Shown piece after piece: positions 43,643-55,561 of a stretch of 64,000 nucleotides of DNA. This stretch comes from Isoetes taiwanensis (Eukaryota > Streptophyta > Lycopodiopsida > Isoetales > Isoetaceae). The translations under genes and the position numbers were made by a program. The DNA is taken from positions 3,247,339 to 3,311,338 of the forward strand of contig JAJEKV010000025.1 of the NCBI GenBank assembly GCA_021234155.1. Reading direction: 5' to 3'. The number at the start of each line of letters is the position of its first letter. Positions within the stretch are counted from its first letter, which is position 1. The notes under the pieces are model-generated. The model did no database searches, had not been told where the DNA came from, and saw only the letters and a program-made list of their open reading frames with translations.

Positions 43643-46600
43643 ATAGCTATAGTAAATTTTCTTTATCACGTTTTTATAATATGGTGCTATATTGTGAAAT
43701 ATTGACTATTTTGTAAATAATATGAGATTACATTTTTCAAATTTTCATACTTTTGAGGTGGTTTGTGTGAATTTGAATATGCTATAAAAAACATGCAATA
43801 AAAATTTGTCCCAAAATTAAGACATAATCCCAATTTAATTGAATGATGGTTAAACTTTTTTTTCTTCTAATTTTAATTTTATTGTTCCATGTTCATGTCT
43901 GATACAGGTGAGGGATAATTGCTTAGATTAGTAGCACAATGATTATGTTATAAGGCGCAAAAAAACAAAAGTTTTAACTCTTCGCACATGTATGTTTATA
44001 AAGTTATCGAGAACGGCTTGCCAAAAGGTGATTCCTTTTGGCTTTGGAGTCCAAAGTGCCAGTCCCTGTACGCATTCTCCAGCAGCCAAAGACTTATAAA
44101 ATACTGTTTCAAATATCGCAAAACAAATTGCTGACAGAAGGATTAAATAAAGCAAGGTGGTTAGATGTATTGCAAGTCACCGTTGTGTAAAAGGACATAA
44201 TACTTGTGGAAACATTGTCATGTTACCTGTTGAGTTTTAAATGCCGACTCAATCCTATTTGTGTTATGTCAAATAATGAAGCATACTACAGTTGGAGTGG
44301 AGGACAAAGCATTTGCATTGTTGTAGATTTGAAATGTTCTTAAGGATCCATCTGATGTATTCAATCTGATGTATTTATTCCTATACAAGAGTTAGAAGCC
44401 TATACAAAATAGACATGGGAAAACCTTGGCAGTTAGGAATTCTAAGGCATGACATGATTATTACTTAATAAATTGTTTTTCATAATGATTGGTTAGACAT
44501 TTCTCATTTCAATATTATGTGGAAGCACACATATATCTGACCTGTTTCAACCTTCGACGTAAGCATGGAATGTCACCCCATTTGGCCAGCGATCCTTGAT
44601 ATCTGTGCGGACGTGGCTAGATAATGAAGCATATGGCAGATATGTGTTGAATGAAATGGACATTAGTTGATGGGGATTAAAGTTCGAATTTTGTTGTATG
44701 CTAAAGGAGCTTTCATTTGGCAGAGCAAAACCATCTTCATCACTTTAGTTGATTAAGGATTGTTGCACACCATTTTTCCATGACACATGAGCAAAGAGTT
44801 TTATTAAAGAGGTATTTGCCATTTGTTAACGACTTTTCCAAGACACTTTATTTCTTTAGCTCCATTGCTTGCAAGCTTTCAAGATATACCAAAGCCCTAC
44901 TCAATAAAAATAGCAATGTTCATCACTCTTCTAGCTATGTTGTGAATACCATTTGGTAATTTTGGAAGAAAAATATATATCTTTGTATACTTTTGCGTTT
45001 GATGTATGTTATTAGATGTACTATAGTAAAGAAGGATAAACAACTGAAGAAGGATAGTATGCGAGGTGCCCAAGTCCAAGAGTGATAGGAGAGTCAATGA
45101 TTGGATGGCATTGCTCTTACTTACACACTTATTACAACATATTCATGTTCTGCTTACATAAGTATCACTAAAACATGCGACCATAATCCAATTACTAAGT
45201 TGCCACCACCCGACAATGCAAGATATTGCGACACTACATCCGCATTCATGTTCACAGTGAGTTCAATTGGATAAGTTGATTGAATCTACATGAGAATATT
45301 TTATGTTTGTGATGATGGTTTATTGTTTTCGGGGTCAATGTTTCATCTCGGCTTGGATATCCGGCCATGTTCAAAAGGAGATTTTAAGTCAAAGCAGACA
45401 ATGCTTCTTTTTGTTTTTGGAGCACCAGAAGAAACATGCAAGCGGTGATGCCTTGCGATTACTAGAGGCTCCACCAACGTTAGAGAAGAGAATACAACCA
45501 GATCTTCGTTTATCCCTTTTCAGGTATTGGTTTTTTGCTTTCCTAAAATTGTTATTCTCATCAAGAGCTTATGGGATCATTGTTGCTGGGTTATAAGCTT
45601 TGGTGGATTTAGACAAAAGAAGCAAAATATATCTATTTGCCCCTTTCTGGAATTTTTGTTTGAGGCCTATTATTTCTTGATTTTTAAGTTGCAGAAAGTT
45701 TGTGTGCATTATCTACATTAGATTCGAAATTCCAGTAGGAATTCAGTTTGGGGTTTCATTTTTCTCTTAGAAATAGGTAAATGTAATTATTTTGATCGAA
45801 ATATTAACCAGGAAGCTCGGTTCTGAGCTTTGTAATTTAGTGTCTTAATTTCAAGTTCCCTTATCTCCTATTGTATTATCACTGTCTTCTCTCAGAGAGA
45901 TTCTAAGCACATACATTAATTTGCAGTGCAAAGGATTGGGATCTCAATGTCCATGGTTTATTGGGGCTTTTGAAAAAACATTGGATACTGTTTTAGAAAC
46001 GAGGAACAGGGTGACATGTTGAGACAAATATGGTAAGCATGCCAGTTCGAGATAGGCTACACATCTTTTTATCATGTTTTTTCCCATTCCTTTGCTTCGC
46101 CCTTTTGGTGTTGCATCTTAATTTGATTGTTGAATCATGTGAAACATGCGCATCCTAAGAAGAGGGCACTAATTATAATTACAAGTAACCATAGCTTACT
46201 TGGAATGATCAAATTGTCCCCCGTCTTAAATTGTTTCCTCATTTGGAGGCATTTATTTTCCTTTTTATATGATGTATTTGATTTTTGTCATCTCTATATT
46301 TTATTGAAGACTGGAAATTAACACGATTACAAAATGTTAACTTCTCCAGGGATCATATGCACATGGCCAGAAGTTGTTTGAGAGGAACATGGAATTTGCA
46401 ATGCAGTTTTGAAAGTAACAATTTGTCTATATAAAACCAAAGAGTTGTATATCCAGCTTAACAAGGCTTTGACAATCCACTTTTCATGTAGTCTCCTCAA
46501 CTTCTCATGCAGTGTCCTATATTCATCGATTTGTTTGGCCTCCGATCTTCTTTCAGACCCTTCTAGCTCGAGCATTCCTTGCACTTTGATCCTATGGCCT

Positions 46601-46825
46601 CTGCCCTAGACCTGACCAATTTGCCACAGTTCTAAATCACGACTTGCCACAAGACTTGATTCTTGACAGATAGAAAAAATCTTCTATCTACTTGCATAGA
46701 GAATGGCACATGAACTGCAGATTTCTCCCCAGATATTATGACAGTGAGATTAGAAAACAACTGAGTTTTACTTGAGCATGTTCTCATGGTTCATGGTATT
46801 TGCTTGCATATTTCTACCGTTGCCA
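43643..46825. other. Mostly non-coding; one possible exon at 45340-45520
   Basis: AT-rich. A segment at about 45340-45522 reads HVQKEILSQS and HQKKHASGDALRLLEAPP before a plausible donor (TTTCAG/GTATTG). It looks like an exon of an unknown gene but has no partner exon that I can place. A minus-strand segment near 43975-44110 (GLALWTPKPKGITFWQAVLD) is similarly isolated. Confidence 0.3.
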
Positions 46826-46980
46826 TATTTCAAATTATGCAGACCTGTATTGAAGCTTCTTTTTTCTCAACTATAGAGTAGAAGATATTTCTAGATTGTT
46901 TGGCTTAGTAAGTACAAGTAGAAGCTTTGAATATTACTTCAAGAAGCTTGCTCCATATTTAGACGGATCAACCTCTATAA
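46826..46980. repeat. Left 155-bp direct repeat flanking LINE B copy 2
   Basis: It matches 54604-54758 at 152 of 155 positions by eye (three substitutions, no gaps). The similarity stops abruptly at the LINE side in both copies. The sequence is part of an older L1-type relic on the minus strand. Confidence 0.9.
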
Positions 46981-48015
46981 TAAGCTGAGAGCCTGCTGGA
47001 ACACTCTATCAAGCCATGCTTGCAGTCTTGCTTTTTACCATCAAATCTATACCTGCACTAGCATTTTTGCTGTAGCTATAGATCATTGAGCATGACATGG
47101 CGATTGGGGATGGCGATTGCCGAGTTACGATGACGGGTAAGTACCGAATTCTCTACATTAGAATATCATGCAATTCAGATTAGGCTGATAAACACTGCCG
47201 AAGTACGGGATTGCGTTAAGGATACCGTTGCTGTTAACTTAGCTTAGTTTATTTTGTTGCCCGGAGGGCATTCCTGCTTGGTTGGTTAGGAGTATGTTCA
47301 CAATAGCCATCACTATCAGGAAAAAAATAAAACAGCAAAGAATGATGTATCGACTAATTAAGTCAGGCATGGGTTAATCTATATAAATTCTGCTTCGACG
47401 AACCAAGATAGAGGGACGATATCATAGTATCACAAGAAAGATGACCGAAGCAGGGGCGCTAAACCACACAGATGGGGAAAATCGTTCTTAGGAAACTCAA
47501 ACTCCGGTACCAGTAATTTGAAACATAAGAGTCGTTGAGAAAATAACGATATAAATATGGTAGCTAAATTTACTCATCAAAATTTAAATTGTTAGAACAA
47601 ATAGACGTCGTTGCAAAAATCAGGGGATGGTAAAATTAAAAATAATAAAATAGTATAGCAGCATATACGATCAGTCCGACGTGTCACGATAATCAATAGA
47701 CCTAGGTAGACGGTAATAATGGGCAGCTACGGAGAAGGGAGGCTATGGTACAAATGTCAGTATAGGGTGCAGTAGGAAGCGTCGTGTATACACATACGAA
47801 AATCAGTAGGACAGGATAAGACAAGACCAGTAATTAATAAGGGCGGGCGTAATAAAGGAGCGGGAACATAGATTCGTAACCCTAAAAGTTAACACCTTAT
47901 AACAAAGGAAGGACGAAGAAGGGAGCTCCACCCTCGGGATTTTTTTGTAGCTCCGGCCACACACTACCGCGATCAAAGCATCCGACTTGATCCCGCCTCC
48001 TGAGTTTGGAACAGA

Positions 48016-48564
48016 ATGGACAAAGGGAAGAGGGTAGTGGAAGAGCAGGTAGTCGAAGAACAGACAATCAAGAAGCGCCCAAGGGTCGGCGTTCCGGGCA
48101 ACCTTACAGTGCCTTGGAACCCAGATTTGGAAGATCTATGCCCATGGTGTCTCTGTGAACATGACTACTTGTGCCTGGAGAGAGGATTGTCATCATGCAT
48201 AAATTGTGGTAGAGTGCACTGTTTGTTTTGTGATCGCATACATCACGCACAGGCTATGAAGGATGCGGGGTACAGCCTCCGTCTGTTGGAAGTGATGGGC
48301 GTCATGTCAGACAAGAGTGATACAGTCAGAAGGCAAGACATGGAGAGGGTTATGCAGTGTTTCAACGGACTCCAGATAAATGCAGCTATACAGAAATCCT
48401 CTTGCTACCAACACGAGCTTCTGGTAGGAGATTTCGGCAAGGTATGCGTCTATTGTTGCGAAAAGAACCCATCTGATTACATATGCAGGGCATTCATGGC
48501 AAGGAATGTGGAGAAGAAGAAAAGGATAGGAGAGTCGTCTATGGGCAGGAAGCAAAGAAGGTGA
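48016..48564 (+). CDS. Cys-rich zinc-finger-like ORF of LINE B
   Basis: 182 codons from ATG 48016, with a basic start (EQTIKKRPRVGVPGN). Cysteines occur in LCPWCLCEHDYLCLERG, CINCGRVHCLFCDRIHH (two CX2C pairs and a CX2C..HH end) and KVCVYCCEKNPSDYIC, which together could bind several zinc ions in RING- or PHD-like cross-brace fashion. It lies about 1 kb inside the 5' end of the LINE and 1.5 kb before the coiled-coil ORF. It may be an extra ORF1 or a captured gene. LINE B copy 1 is truncated and cannot be compared. Intact in this copy. Confidence 0.5.
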   Translation: MDKGKRVVEEQVVEEQTIKKRPRVGVPGNLTVPWNPDLEDLCPWCLCEHDYLCLERGLSSCINCGRVHCLFCDRIHHAQAMKDAGYSLRLLEVMGVMSDKSDTVRRQDMERVMQCFNGLQINAAIQKSSCYQHELLVGDFGKVCVYCCEKNPSDYICRAFMARNVEKKKRIGESSMGRKQRR

Positions 48565-49229
48565 ACGGGCAGAGGATGACCAGCACAGGAGGAACTGGAA
48601 AGAGATACGAGGGAGGAGGGGAAGGAAAGGAACGACTTTTTTTGTTTAACTTTTGTTTTTTATTTACATGTTTTTAGGATCCAAGGTTATCAGTCTCATG
48701 ATCTAGGCAGTGCATCTGAATCAGCCCATGGCTGAATATACAAAATATGTAATTGATACGAGGTATCTGGAAAGAAGGACAAAAATGAATCATGTATTCC
48801 CGAGGACATCTTTAGAATGAATGAATTTTGGATTGCCAGAATTGGTATGTAAACCTCTGTTACTTGTCTTTTGATAAGAACAGGAAGCTGGGCCACAAGG
48901 TATAGATGGTATTGTCTTAGTATTAAAAATTGGGCAGAATTTATCTAGGTTAGACGAGTAGTGGAAACCTTTGACAATTAAATGACACAAGTAATGTGCC
49001 TACACAAAATGTGAGAAGGATAATTAAACATATAAAATCTACAATCAGAGTATCAACGAAGTGAAGCACGGTAACGAACAGCAGGCCGAACCCGCATCGA
49101 CAGGAGAACTACAAAAATCGATTACAAGATGATGTTACCAAAAGAAGCATAAGCAACATGATCGGAGGTGATAATGTGAAGGTGGCAAATAGAATATTAA
49201 CCTAAGTGGACGTAACGCGGACAGAAAGA

Positions 49230-49790
49230 GGATAAGCTCAGGGCAGCTCAGGGCAGTCAATGTACAAAGGAGACACATCAGCAACAAAAGACGGGATATA
49301 ACGGAGACCGGGGTAGAAAAGGCAAGGCAGACCTTCTATATGAGTAAAAAGTGGACGGGACAAGTTACGGGACAGAGAGGCCCAGCCTCCGCCGTACACC
49401 AGGATAGCGAGGGCTAGACCCACCAACTGGTCCCCGGATCACCATAAACTCGAAAACAAACAAGAGAACAACACAAGATGACAACCATGGAATAACAGCC
49501 AAATATGAGTGGGTACAAACTTATATGTGCGATATTGATAGTCAAAAAGGAGACCGGAATACGCTACGGACTGAGGGGTTAAACCCCCGCCGTAGGCCAG
49601 GATAGCGAGGACACAACCATCCAATTGGTTTCCGGATCACCATAATGACTGAACGAAAGCCTAAACGCTTTTATAAATAAATAATGACTCCGGTAGGCAA
49701 CTATCGAATCTTGGATTGGCACAGAGAGGGCCACCCCCTGCCAAGATAGCGGAAACGGAGAGATGACGGGATTTAAGTGGCGGATCGCAT
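49230..49790 (+). repeat. Degenerate tandem units in LINE B spacer
   Basis: Units of about 200 bp share GGCCAGGATAGCGAGG-like, CCAATTGGTTTCCGG-like and GGATCACCATAA words: 49384-49450, 49586-49650 and a partial one at 49730-49760. Such repeats in a LINE 5' region often act as promoter monomers. Confidence 0.55.
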
Positions 49791-50038
49791 AATATATGAT
49801 GTGGAACATAATAATTAATAGGGTTGGACATTTCAAAATTCAAATTCCAATCCGAGATTAACAGCATTTTTGAATAAGAGACCGTTCAGAGACAGAATAT
49901 ATATACACTACACGGGCAAATGACTGGTACCTTATCAGAAACAAGCAATTGCAATAATCCGAACGAGAGAGCACCGTTGCATACTGTGTCCAGAAACGAT
50001 GGCGGGAAGCACCAACCTCAGCCAACAGAAGAAAGGAT

Positions 50039-51075
50039 ATGGCAGGGGCTCCAGTAAGCCAACATGATCTCAAGGATTTTCTAGCTCAAATGAATAAGCA
50101 GCTGGAGTCCAGGATACCGAGCATGGATGCCCTCAACATGCTAGCAGAGACGGCCAACCGCAACAAAATAGCTATCTCCAGCATGGACGTGAGGATGGGG
50201 GGGGTCGAGAGGACAAGCGAAGATCTGCAGCGCAGGATAGACGAGATTGAGAAGGAAACTCTAAAATCATGCAGAGGTTGGTTGAATTAGAAAAAGCAAA
50301 TGTTGAGTTAGATGCATGGGAGTCGTTTGATAGGATAAAATCGCATATCATGGAATTTGAGGAGCAGAATAGAATTAAGCATGATGTTAGGCTGATAGGG
50401 GTAGCAGAAAAACCTAACGAAGACACATACCGAGTTACTGCAGAGATAATAGAGACAGTGTTCAAAGAACACCGAAGCAGCATCGTCAAAGCAGTACGGT
50501 CAGACCAGTGGAGGGGTCGGTCGAGGCACATAAACCTGACACTCAGAGACCTGTCAGCCAAGGAGAGGGTGCTACGCATGGGATCCAGGCTAAGGAATGG
50601 GATCAAAGTACAGGAAGCTCTAACTGTCATGCAACAGCAAGGGCTGCACAGGGAACTGGCCAGAGCCAGGGAATTGAATCAGGCAGGGATACACGCGGGA
50701 GTCAAGAATGGCAAAGTTTACCTGCACAAGAGGGTGAGGGAGCAAGCAGCCCCAGGACAAGAACAGAATGTGGGGACACTGGAATTAACGAAGATAACAG
50801 AAATGGAAAAGGAGAATATCAGCCTCTTGGTGGTCATACCACAAGGACAGGAAGACAGAACATTGGAGGGGGCGACAAAGACGATAGCCCCAGAAGCAAT
50901 CCAACACAGAGCAGTAGAAAGAAACGGAAACGGGGCCGGAGAAGACCGATCACCCCAAATGGGAATCATGGGCCCAACATCGATCACAAAGGCCAGGGAA
51001 CGACCGAGAAGGGTAGGCAACGGGGTAGAACACACAGAAACCCCAAAGGAGCAACATCGAGGGAAGAGACGCTGA
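50039..51075 (+). pseudogene. LINE B ORF1 (coiled coil and L1-ORF1p-like domain)
   Basis: The first part (50039-50290) is a coiled coil (LKDFLAQMNKQLESRIPSMD ... DLQRRIDEIEKE). A frame change near 50275 leads to MQRLVELEKANVELDA, then a domain with HDVRLIGVAEKPNEDTYRVT and HINLTLRDLSAKERVLR, which resembles the RRM plus C-terminal domain of L1 ORF1p (RNA chaperone). A Pro/Gly/Arg-rich tail follows. ORF2 begins in another frame over the end of ORF1. The 1-nt indel makes this copy defective. Confidence 0.7.
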
Positions 51076-54000
51076 CGATATGGTACTGGAATTGTACCGG
51101 ATACCCTTGGGATGATGGGGAGAGGCTCGAAGGAGCACATGATTGTGACATAATATGTCTGGTGGAGACATGGGAACACAACATCAAACGGCTACCAGAG
51201 GAAGAGGGATACCAGCTATTCACATGCTAGAAAGATAAGGATTTTAAGATAGGAAGAGGAAGCGCAGGTCTAGCCTGCTATGTAAAGGACAATGTAGAAA
51301 ACAGTGCATGTATTTTGCATTCGGATATCAATAAAAGATACATGATACTGAGTATTCAATTGCAAAGCAAAAAAGATCTAATTTTGATTATAGCATACTA
51401 CCCACCAAACAGTGACAAACTAGAATTGCTAGACTTGGGAGAGAGTATGATGAAGTGGAAGGAACAGGGGCCAATGATTCTAATAGGGGACCTAAACGCC
51501 AGAACGGGTCAGGAACAAGCATAAAACACAAGCATAGATGAAACGAATGAACAGTGGATACACACTGCAATATCACAGGATTGGAAAAGAAGCTCAGAAG
51601 ACAAGACAGTGATCAATACCAAGGGTGAATTGTTGCTCGAAGTATGCACGGCGACAGGGGTCATTATAGCTAATGGGGTACAAAAATGGGAAGGATCAGG
51701 GAAGTTCACAAGCCAGAACGCACACGGGAAAAGCATGGTAGACTATGTGATTATGAATGACCAAGCAGTGGAAATAGTCTCGAGATTTGTGCTACTAGAA
51801 TGGCCGATTGGGAAAAGAGAAAGCCATAGACCCATACAGCTAACACTCAAAGGGGACGAGCAGACTCAAGTTGACAGTACACTGGGAAAGGAGAAAGACA
51901 AAGGGAAGGTGAAAATACACTTCCAGGATAAGTACGCAGATACATTCATGCAATCTATCAAAGCCGAAATGGAAAAATGGGAATGGGGAGAACATAGGGC
52001 AGACGAAAATGGGAACATGCTCAATGACATAATGGTGAAGGTGGCAACAGAGGTTTTTGGAAAACGGAAAAGACCCAGGCGAAACAATGCTTTTAAAACC
52101 TCAGTATGGTTTGATAAGGAATGCAGAGAACAAAAAAGAAAAGTCAGAGCACATATAGGCAGAGAGACATATCAAGCAGAAAGAGCAGCATATCTAAGAA
52201 TGCTGAAGGCAAAAAGAAACAAAAATTTGGTACAACACCAATGGGGCCTAGCCAGATGCTAAAAAGGCAACCCCGAAATTTTTGGAAAGGATTTAAAGGG
52301 AAGGGAGAGGGGAACAGGAAAACTGAGAACATACAGGGCAGCATTGGAGCATCTGGATGGGAGAAATACCTTGAGAAACTATATAGGACAGGGGCATCCC
52401 CAGCGCCAATACTCGAATTACAAGAAATGGATGAACCGTGTTTCAACATACATGAAGTAATGTTAGCACTAAACAGGATGGCTAACAACAAAGCCCCAGA
52501 CCTATATGGGCTGACTGTAGAACTACTGAAATGCGCGGATACAGCAATAGGGAAAGAGGTTACCAACATTTTCAATGGCATAATACACACGGGGCTCCCG
52601 GACAGATGGGCTTACAATAGGGTCATACCCTTACACAAGGGGGGAGGGGGAGCAGGCAGGAACCTGGAAACTACAGGACAATAATGGTGAGCTCTATCTT
52701 CGCAAAATGGTTTGGGAAGGTACTGGACAGTAAGTTGAAATGGTGGGCAGAAACGGGAAACCTGAGGGCGCAAGAACAAGCAGGCTTCAGACCAGAACAT
52801 TCAACTACAGGCTATCTAGTAACCCTTCGGATACTAATAGAGCATAACAGAGCTCAGGGGAAGAAAATAGTATGCTGCTTTGTGGATTTTAGGAAAGCTT
52901 TCGACACGGTCCTGAGAGAGAAGCTCCTACAGAGACTGATGGATATGCAGGCACCGAGAGACATGGTAGGAGCAATTGCAAGAATGTACCACAGGGTGTA
53001 TGCAAAAATGGAAGAGGAAGGACAGGCAATAAACCGCGACATAGGGGTAAAACAAGGGTGCCCACTATCCCCAATATTGTTCGGAATATACATAGACGCA
53101 TTACAAGGTTTCATAGCAGAACAACAAGGGGACATGGACGCCCCTACGCTAGGAGATACTAAGGTACCTATTATGTTATATGCTGACGACCTGAGTATGA
53201 TGGCCACGAAGAATAAGGGAATGCACAGATTACTGAAGCTACTAGAGATCTTTTCTGCAAAGACAGGGCTTAAACCTTACGAAGACCAAAAATAGTCATT
53301 TTCGGTCACAGGAACAAACATAGAACTTTCAGGTATATGGGATCAGAACTAGAGGAATCAACGGAATACAGGGACCTGGGGTATGATGCACACGACATGG
53401 GGAATTGGGCTAAAGGTGCAGATACGAGGTTCCAAGCCGCCATTGGGAGTTACTTCAATATGAAAAATTTATGTAATAAAAGCAGAATAATAGACTGGGA
53501 AATCAAGTGTTACTTGTTCAACGCAGTGGTCGCTACGACGCAATTATATGGGGCTGAAGCTTGGGGAACGGGTTTAACAGATAAGAAATGGGAAAAATAG
53601 GAAGGGATCCTCAGACAGTGGCATAAACAGGAATTTAAGGTGCGGACAAACACACCGCTAACAGTCATGATATACGAGACAGGGCAGAAACCAATGGAGG
53701 TGAGAGCATGGGAGAGATTGATCAGATATCTGATAAAAGATAATGCAGGGGGGAAACCAGGGAAGCTGTCGACTATTGCAATCAGCGAGTCAACAAAATC
53801 ACACATCATCACAGGCAGCGGATGGTTTAAGGATGTGGCAATATGGACCAGAGAAATGGGAATGAACCTGAGTGACCTAGTAAACGAGGGGAAATGGAAT
53901 GAGGAATGGGCAGACAAGGATACACGAGCATGGCTGCAAAAACACGCAGGACCCAAAACACTCTGGCTTATGACAGTCTTCAATCCAGAACAGCAGATAG

Positions 54001-54353
54001 GGCAACAGATGTACCGAGACAATCTGTTAGGGAAGGCAAGGAGAGACACCCTAGCGAAATTTAGGATGGGGAGCCACGATCTGGGAGTTGAAAAGGACAG
54101 ATGGAGGAAAGTAGAAAAGGACGACCGGATATGCAGAATCTGTGACACCGGGAAAGTGGAGGATGAGAATCATCTACTCAATGAGTGCCCAATGTACGGA
54201 GACATCAGAAACAAATATAGATACATAGGATGGGGACAACCAGTAAACACCCTGATGATAAGGGCAGAAACAATGAGAGATCTAGCAGACGCAATACAGG
54301 AGATATTGACCAGACACGGGGAAGTACACAAGGAAAAAGGGCTTGTAATATGA
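51063..54353 (+). pseudogene. LINE B ORF2 (endonuclease, reverse transcriptase, CCHC)
   Basis: Endonuclease: LTIWYWNCTGYP, DIICLVETWEHN (Glu), LIIAYYPPNS, MILIGDLNARTG (D-x-N) and NAHGKSMVDYVIM; stops at 51228 (TAG) and 51522 (TAA). Linker: NRMANNKAPDLYGLTVELLK. Polymerase: QAGFRPEHSTTGYLVTLRIL, CCFVDFRKAFDTVLREKLLQ, GVKQGCPLSPILFGIYIDAL and LYADDLSMMAT; a frame change near 53270 and TAG at 53598. C terminus: FRMGSHDLGVEKDRW and ICRICDTGKVEDENHLLNEC, stop TGA 54351-54353. The copy is slightly more damaged than copy 1 but covers the whole ORF2. Confidence 0.85.
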
Positions 54354-54603
54354 ACCATCCAAGAGGCGAGTCATAGTCGCCCAACAAATGTTCAGCTTAA
54401 AGCTGATTGATAACGACGCACCACCGCACGGCCATGATGCCGATTGTAAGCGGGGTGCCGGTACTAATAGGAATCTAGGAAGCCTTCAGAAAAGGCTACA
54501 ATAAACCAGCGTGATGTGCTAGTAGCACCTTTTAGGGAGCTCGCCCACGCTACATAAGTCCAGGGGCCTCAGGGCACAAGGGACGATAATTTCTATTCTA
54601 TTC

Positions 54604-54758
54604 TATTTCAAATTATGCAGACCTGTATTGAAACTTCTTTTTTCTCAACTATAGAGTAGAAGATATTTCTTGATTGTTTGGCTTAGTAAGTACACGTAGA
54701 AGCTTTGAATATTACTTCAAGAAGCTTGCTCCATATTTAGACGGATCAACCTCTATAA
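54604..54758. repeat. Right 155-bp direct repeat flanking LINE B copy 2
   Basis: Second copy of 46826-46980, directly after the TTCTA tail. It continues rightwards into the L1 relic (YADD at about 54818-54829 on the minus strand). Confidence 0.9.
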
Positions 54759-54870
54759 ATGCAATCCATGAGATTATCCATATTGCTGCTGTCAGCTTTA
54801 GTCATGATGAAAGTATCATCAGCATATTGGAATTGCGATTCTGATCAACATTTTATACAGGGCAACAATT
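54604..54870 (-). pseudogene. Old L1-type reverse transcriptase relic
   Basis: Minus-strand reading gives FQYADDTFIMTKADSSNMDN followed by LMDCIYRG, the catalytic box and following helix of an L1-clade plant LINE. It then decays with stops through the 155-bp repeat. The relic presumably continues left of the LINE at 46.7-46.98 kb. It was the target for the LINE B insertion. Confidence 0.6.
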
Positions 54871-55059
54871 TATGCAACTTGGAAAAATGCAAGAGATTGA
54901 TATTACATCATGAAGCTGGTTTTTCTCAAGAGATTGATACCACATTATGCAGGTTCCAGTTGATCTTATCTTAGTTTATCAGTCTCCTTAGTGTCTTCAT
55001 AGATTTCTCTCTCAAAAGTTAATGCGCAAGGATAATGTAATGAAAGAAATACTAGAGCT

Positions 55060-55561
55060 TATATCTAGAGGCTAACCTAACACATTGTTATTCAAATGTT
55101 TTTGTAGGATGAACTATAGAGCATAATGTTTACGCATCAGTTTCAGAAAGCTCAATTAAAAACACATTTGGAGCAGCTTGCTATCTATCCTGATGCTTGG
55201 CCCAAACAACGGAAACGAGCTTTTCATCTCGCATGTGGCTGGCTTTTATGGTCAATCTGGAAGAGAAGGAGGTTGTTTATCTTTAAGGGCGTAGATACTG
55301 CAGATGAGATTGTTCTTCAGTGGGCGCAAAATAAAATTGTTATGGCTTACAATTGTTCTTCTCTTGATCAAGAGAAGAAAGTACTGATCTGGCATACTTA
55401 CCTTCAGATTCATTCTTTTGCATAGGCAGGTGGTTGTGCTCAGTTGGATCGGTTTGTCCACTGGGGTTATAATCCTGTCTTTGCATTTTATGTTGCTCTG
55501 GTTTTTAGTTGGTGAATAAAGCTTGTCGTCCTTCAAAAAAAAAAAAAAAAAAAAAAAAAAA
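55060..55561 (+). mobile_element. L1-type LINE 3' end with poly(A)
   Basis: The ORF 55126-55425 reads RAFHLACGWLLWSIWKRRRL, then FIFKG, the zinc-binding/tail pattern that ends many plant L1 ORF2 proteins ('LWSIWKxRNxxIF'). It is followed by about 110 bp of 3' UTR and a run of A at 55538-55561. The tail type (poly-A) separates it from families A and B (TTCTA). 5'-truncated; the left end is uncertain. Confidence 0.7.

Larger units (their letters stand above)
46981..54603 (+). mobile_element. LINE family B, copy 2, full length with long 5' region
   Basis: About 7.6 kb between the two 155-bp repeats, ending in a short TTCTA tail. Layout: long 5' region (to 48015), a Cys-rich ORF (48016-48564), a spacer with two or three copies of a roughly 200-bp unit (49230-49790), an ORF1 with coiled coil (50039-51075) and ORF2 (51063-54353). 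The first 115 bp after the left repeat look AT-rich like the host, so the LINE itself may start nearer 47098. Stops and frame changes in every ORF make it inactive. Copy 1 at 35-38 kb is its close relative. Confidence 0.85.
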
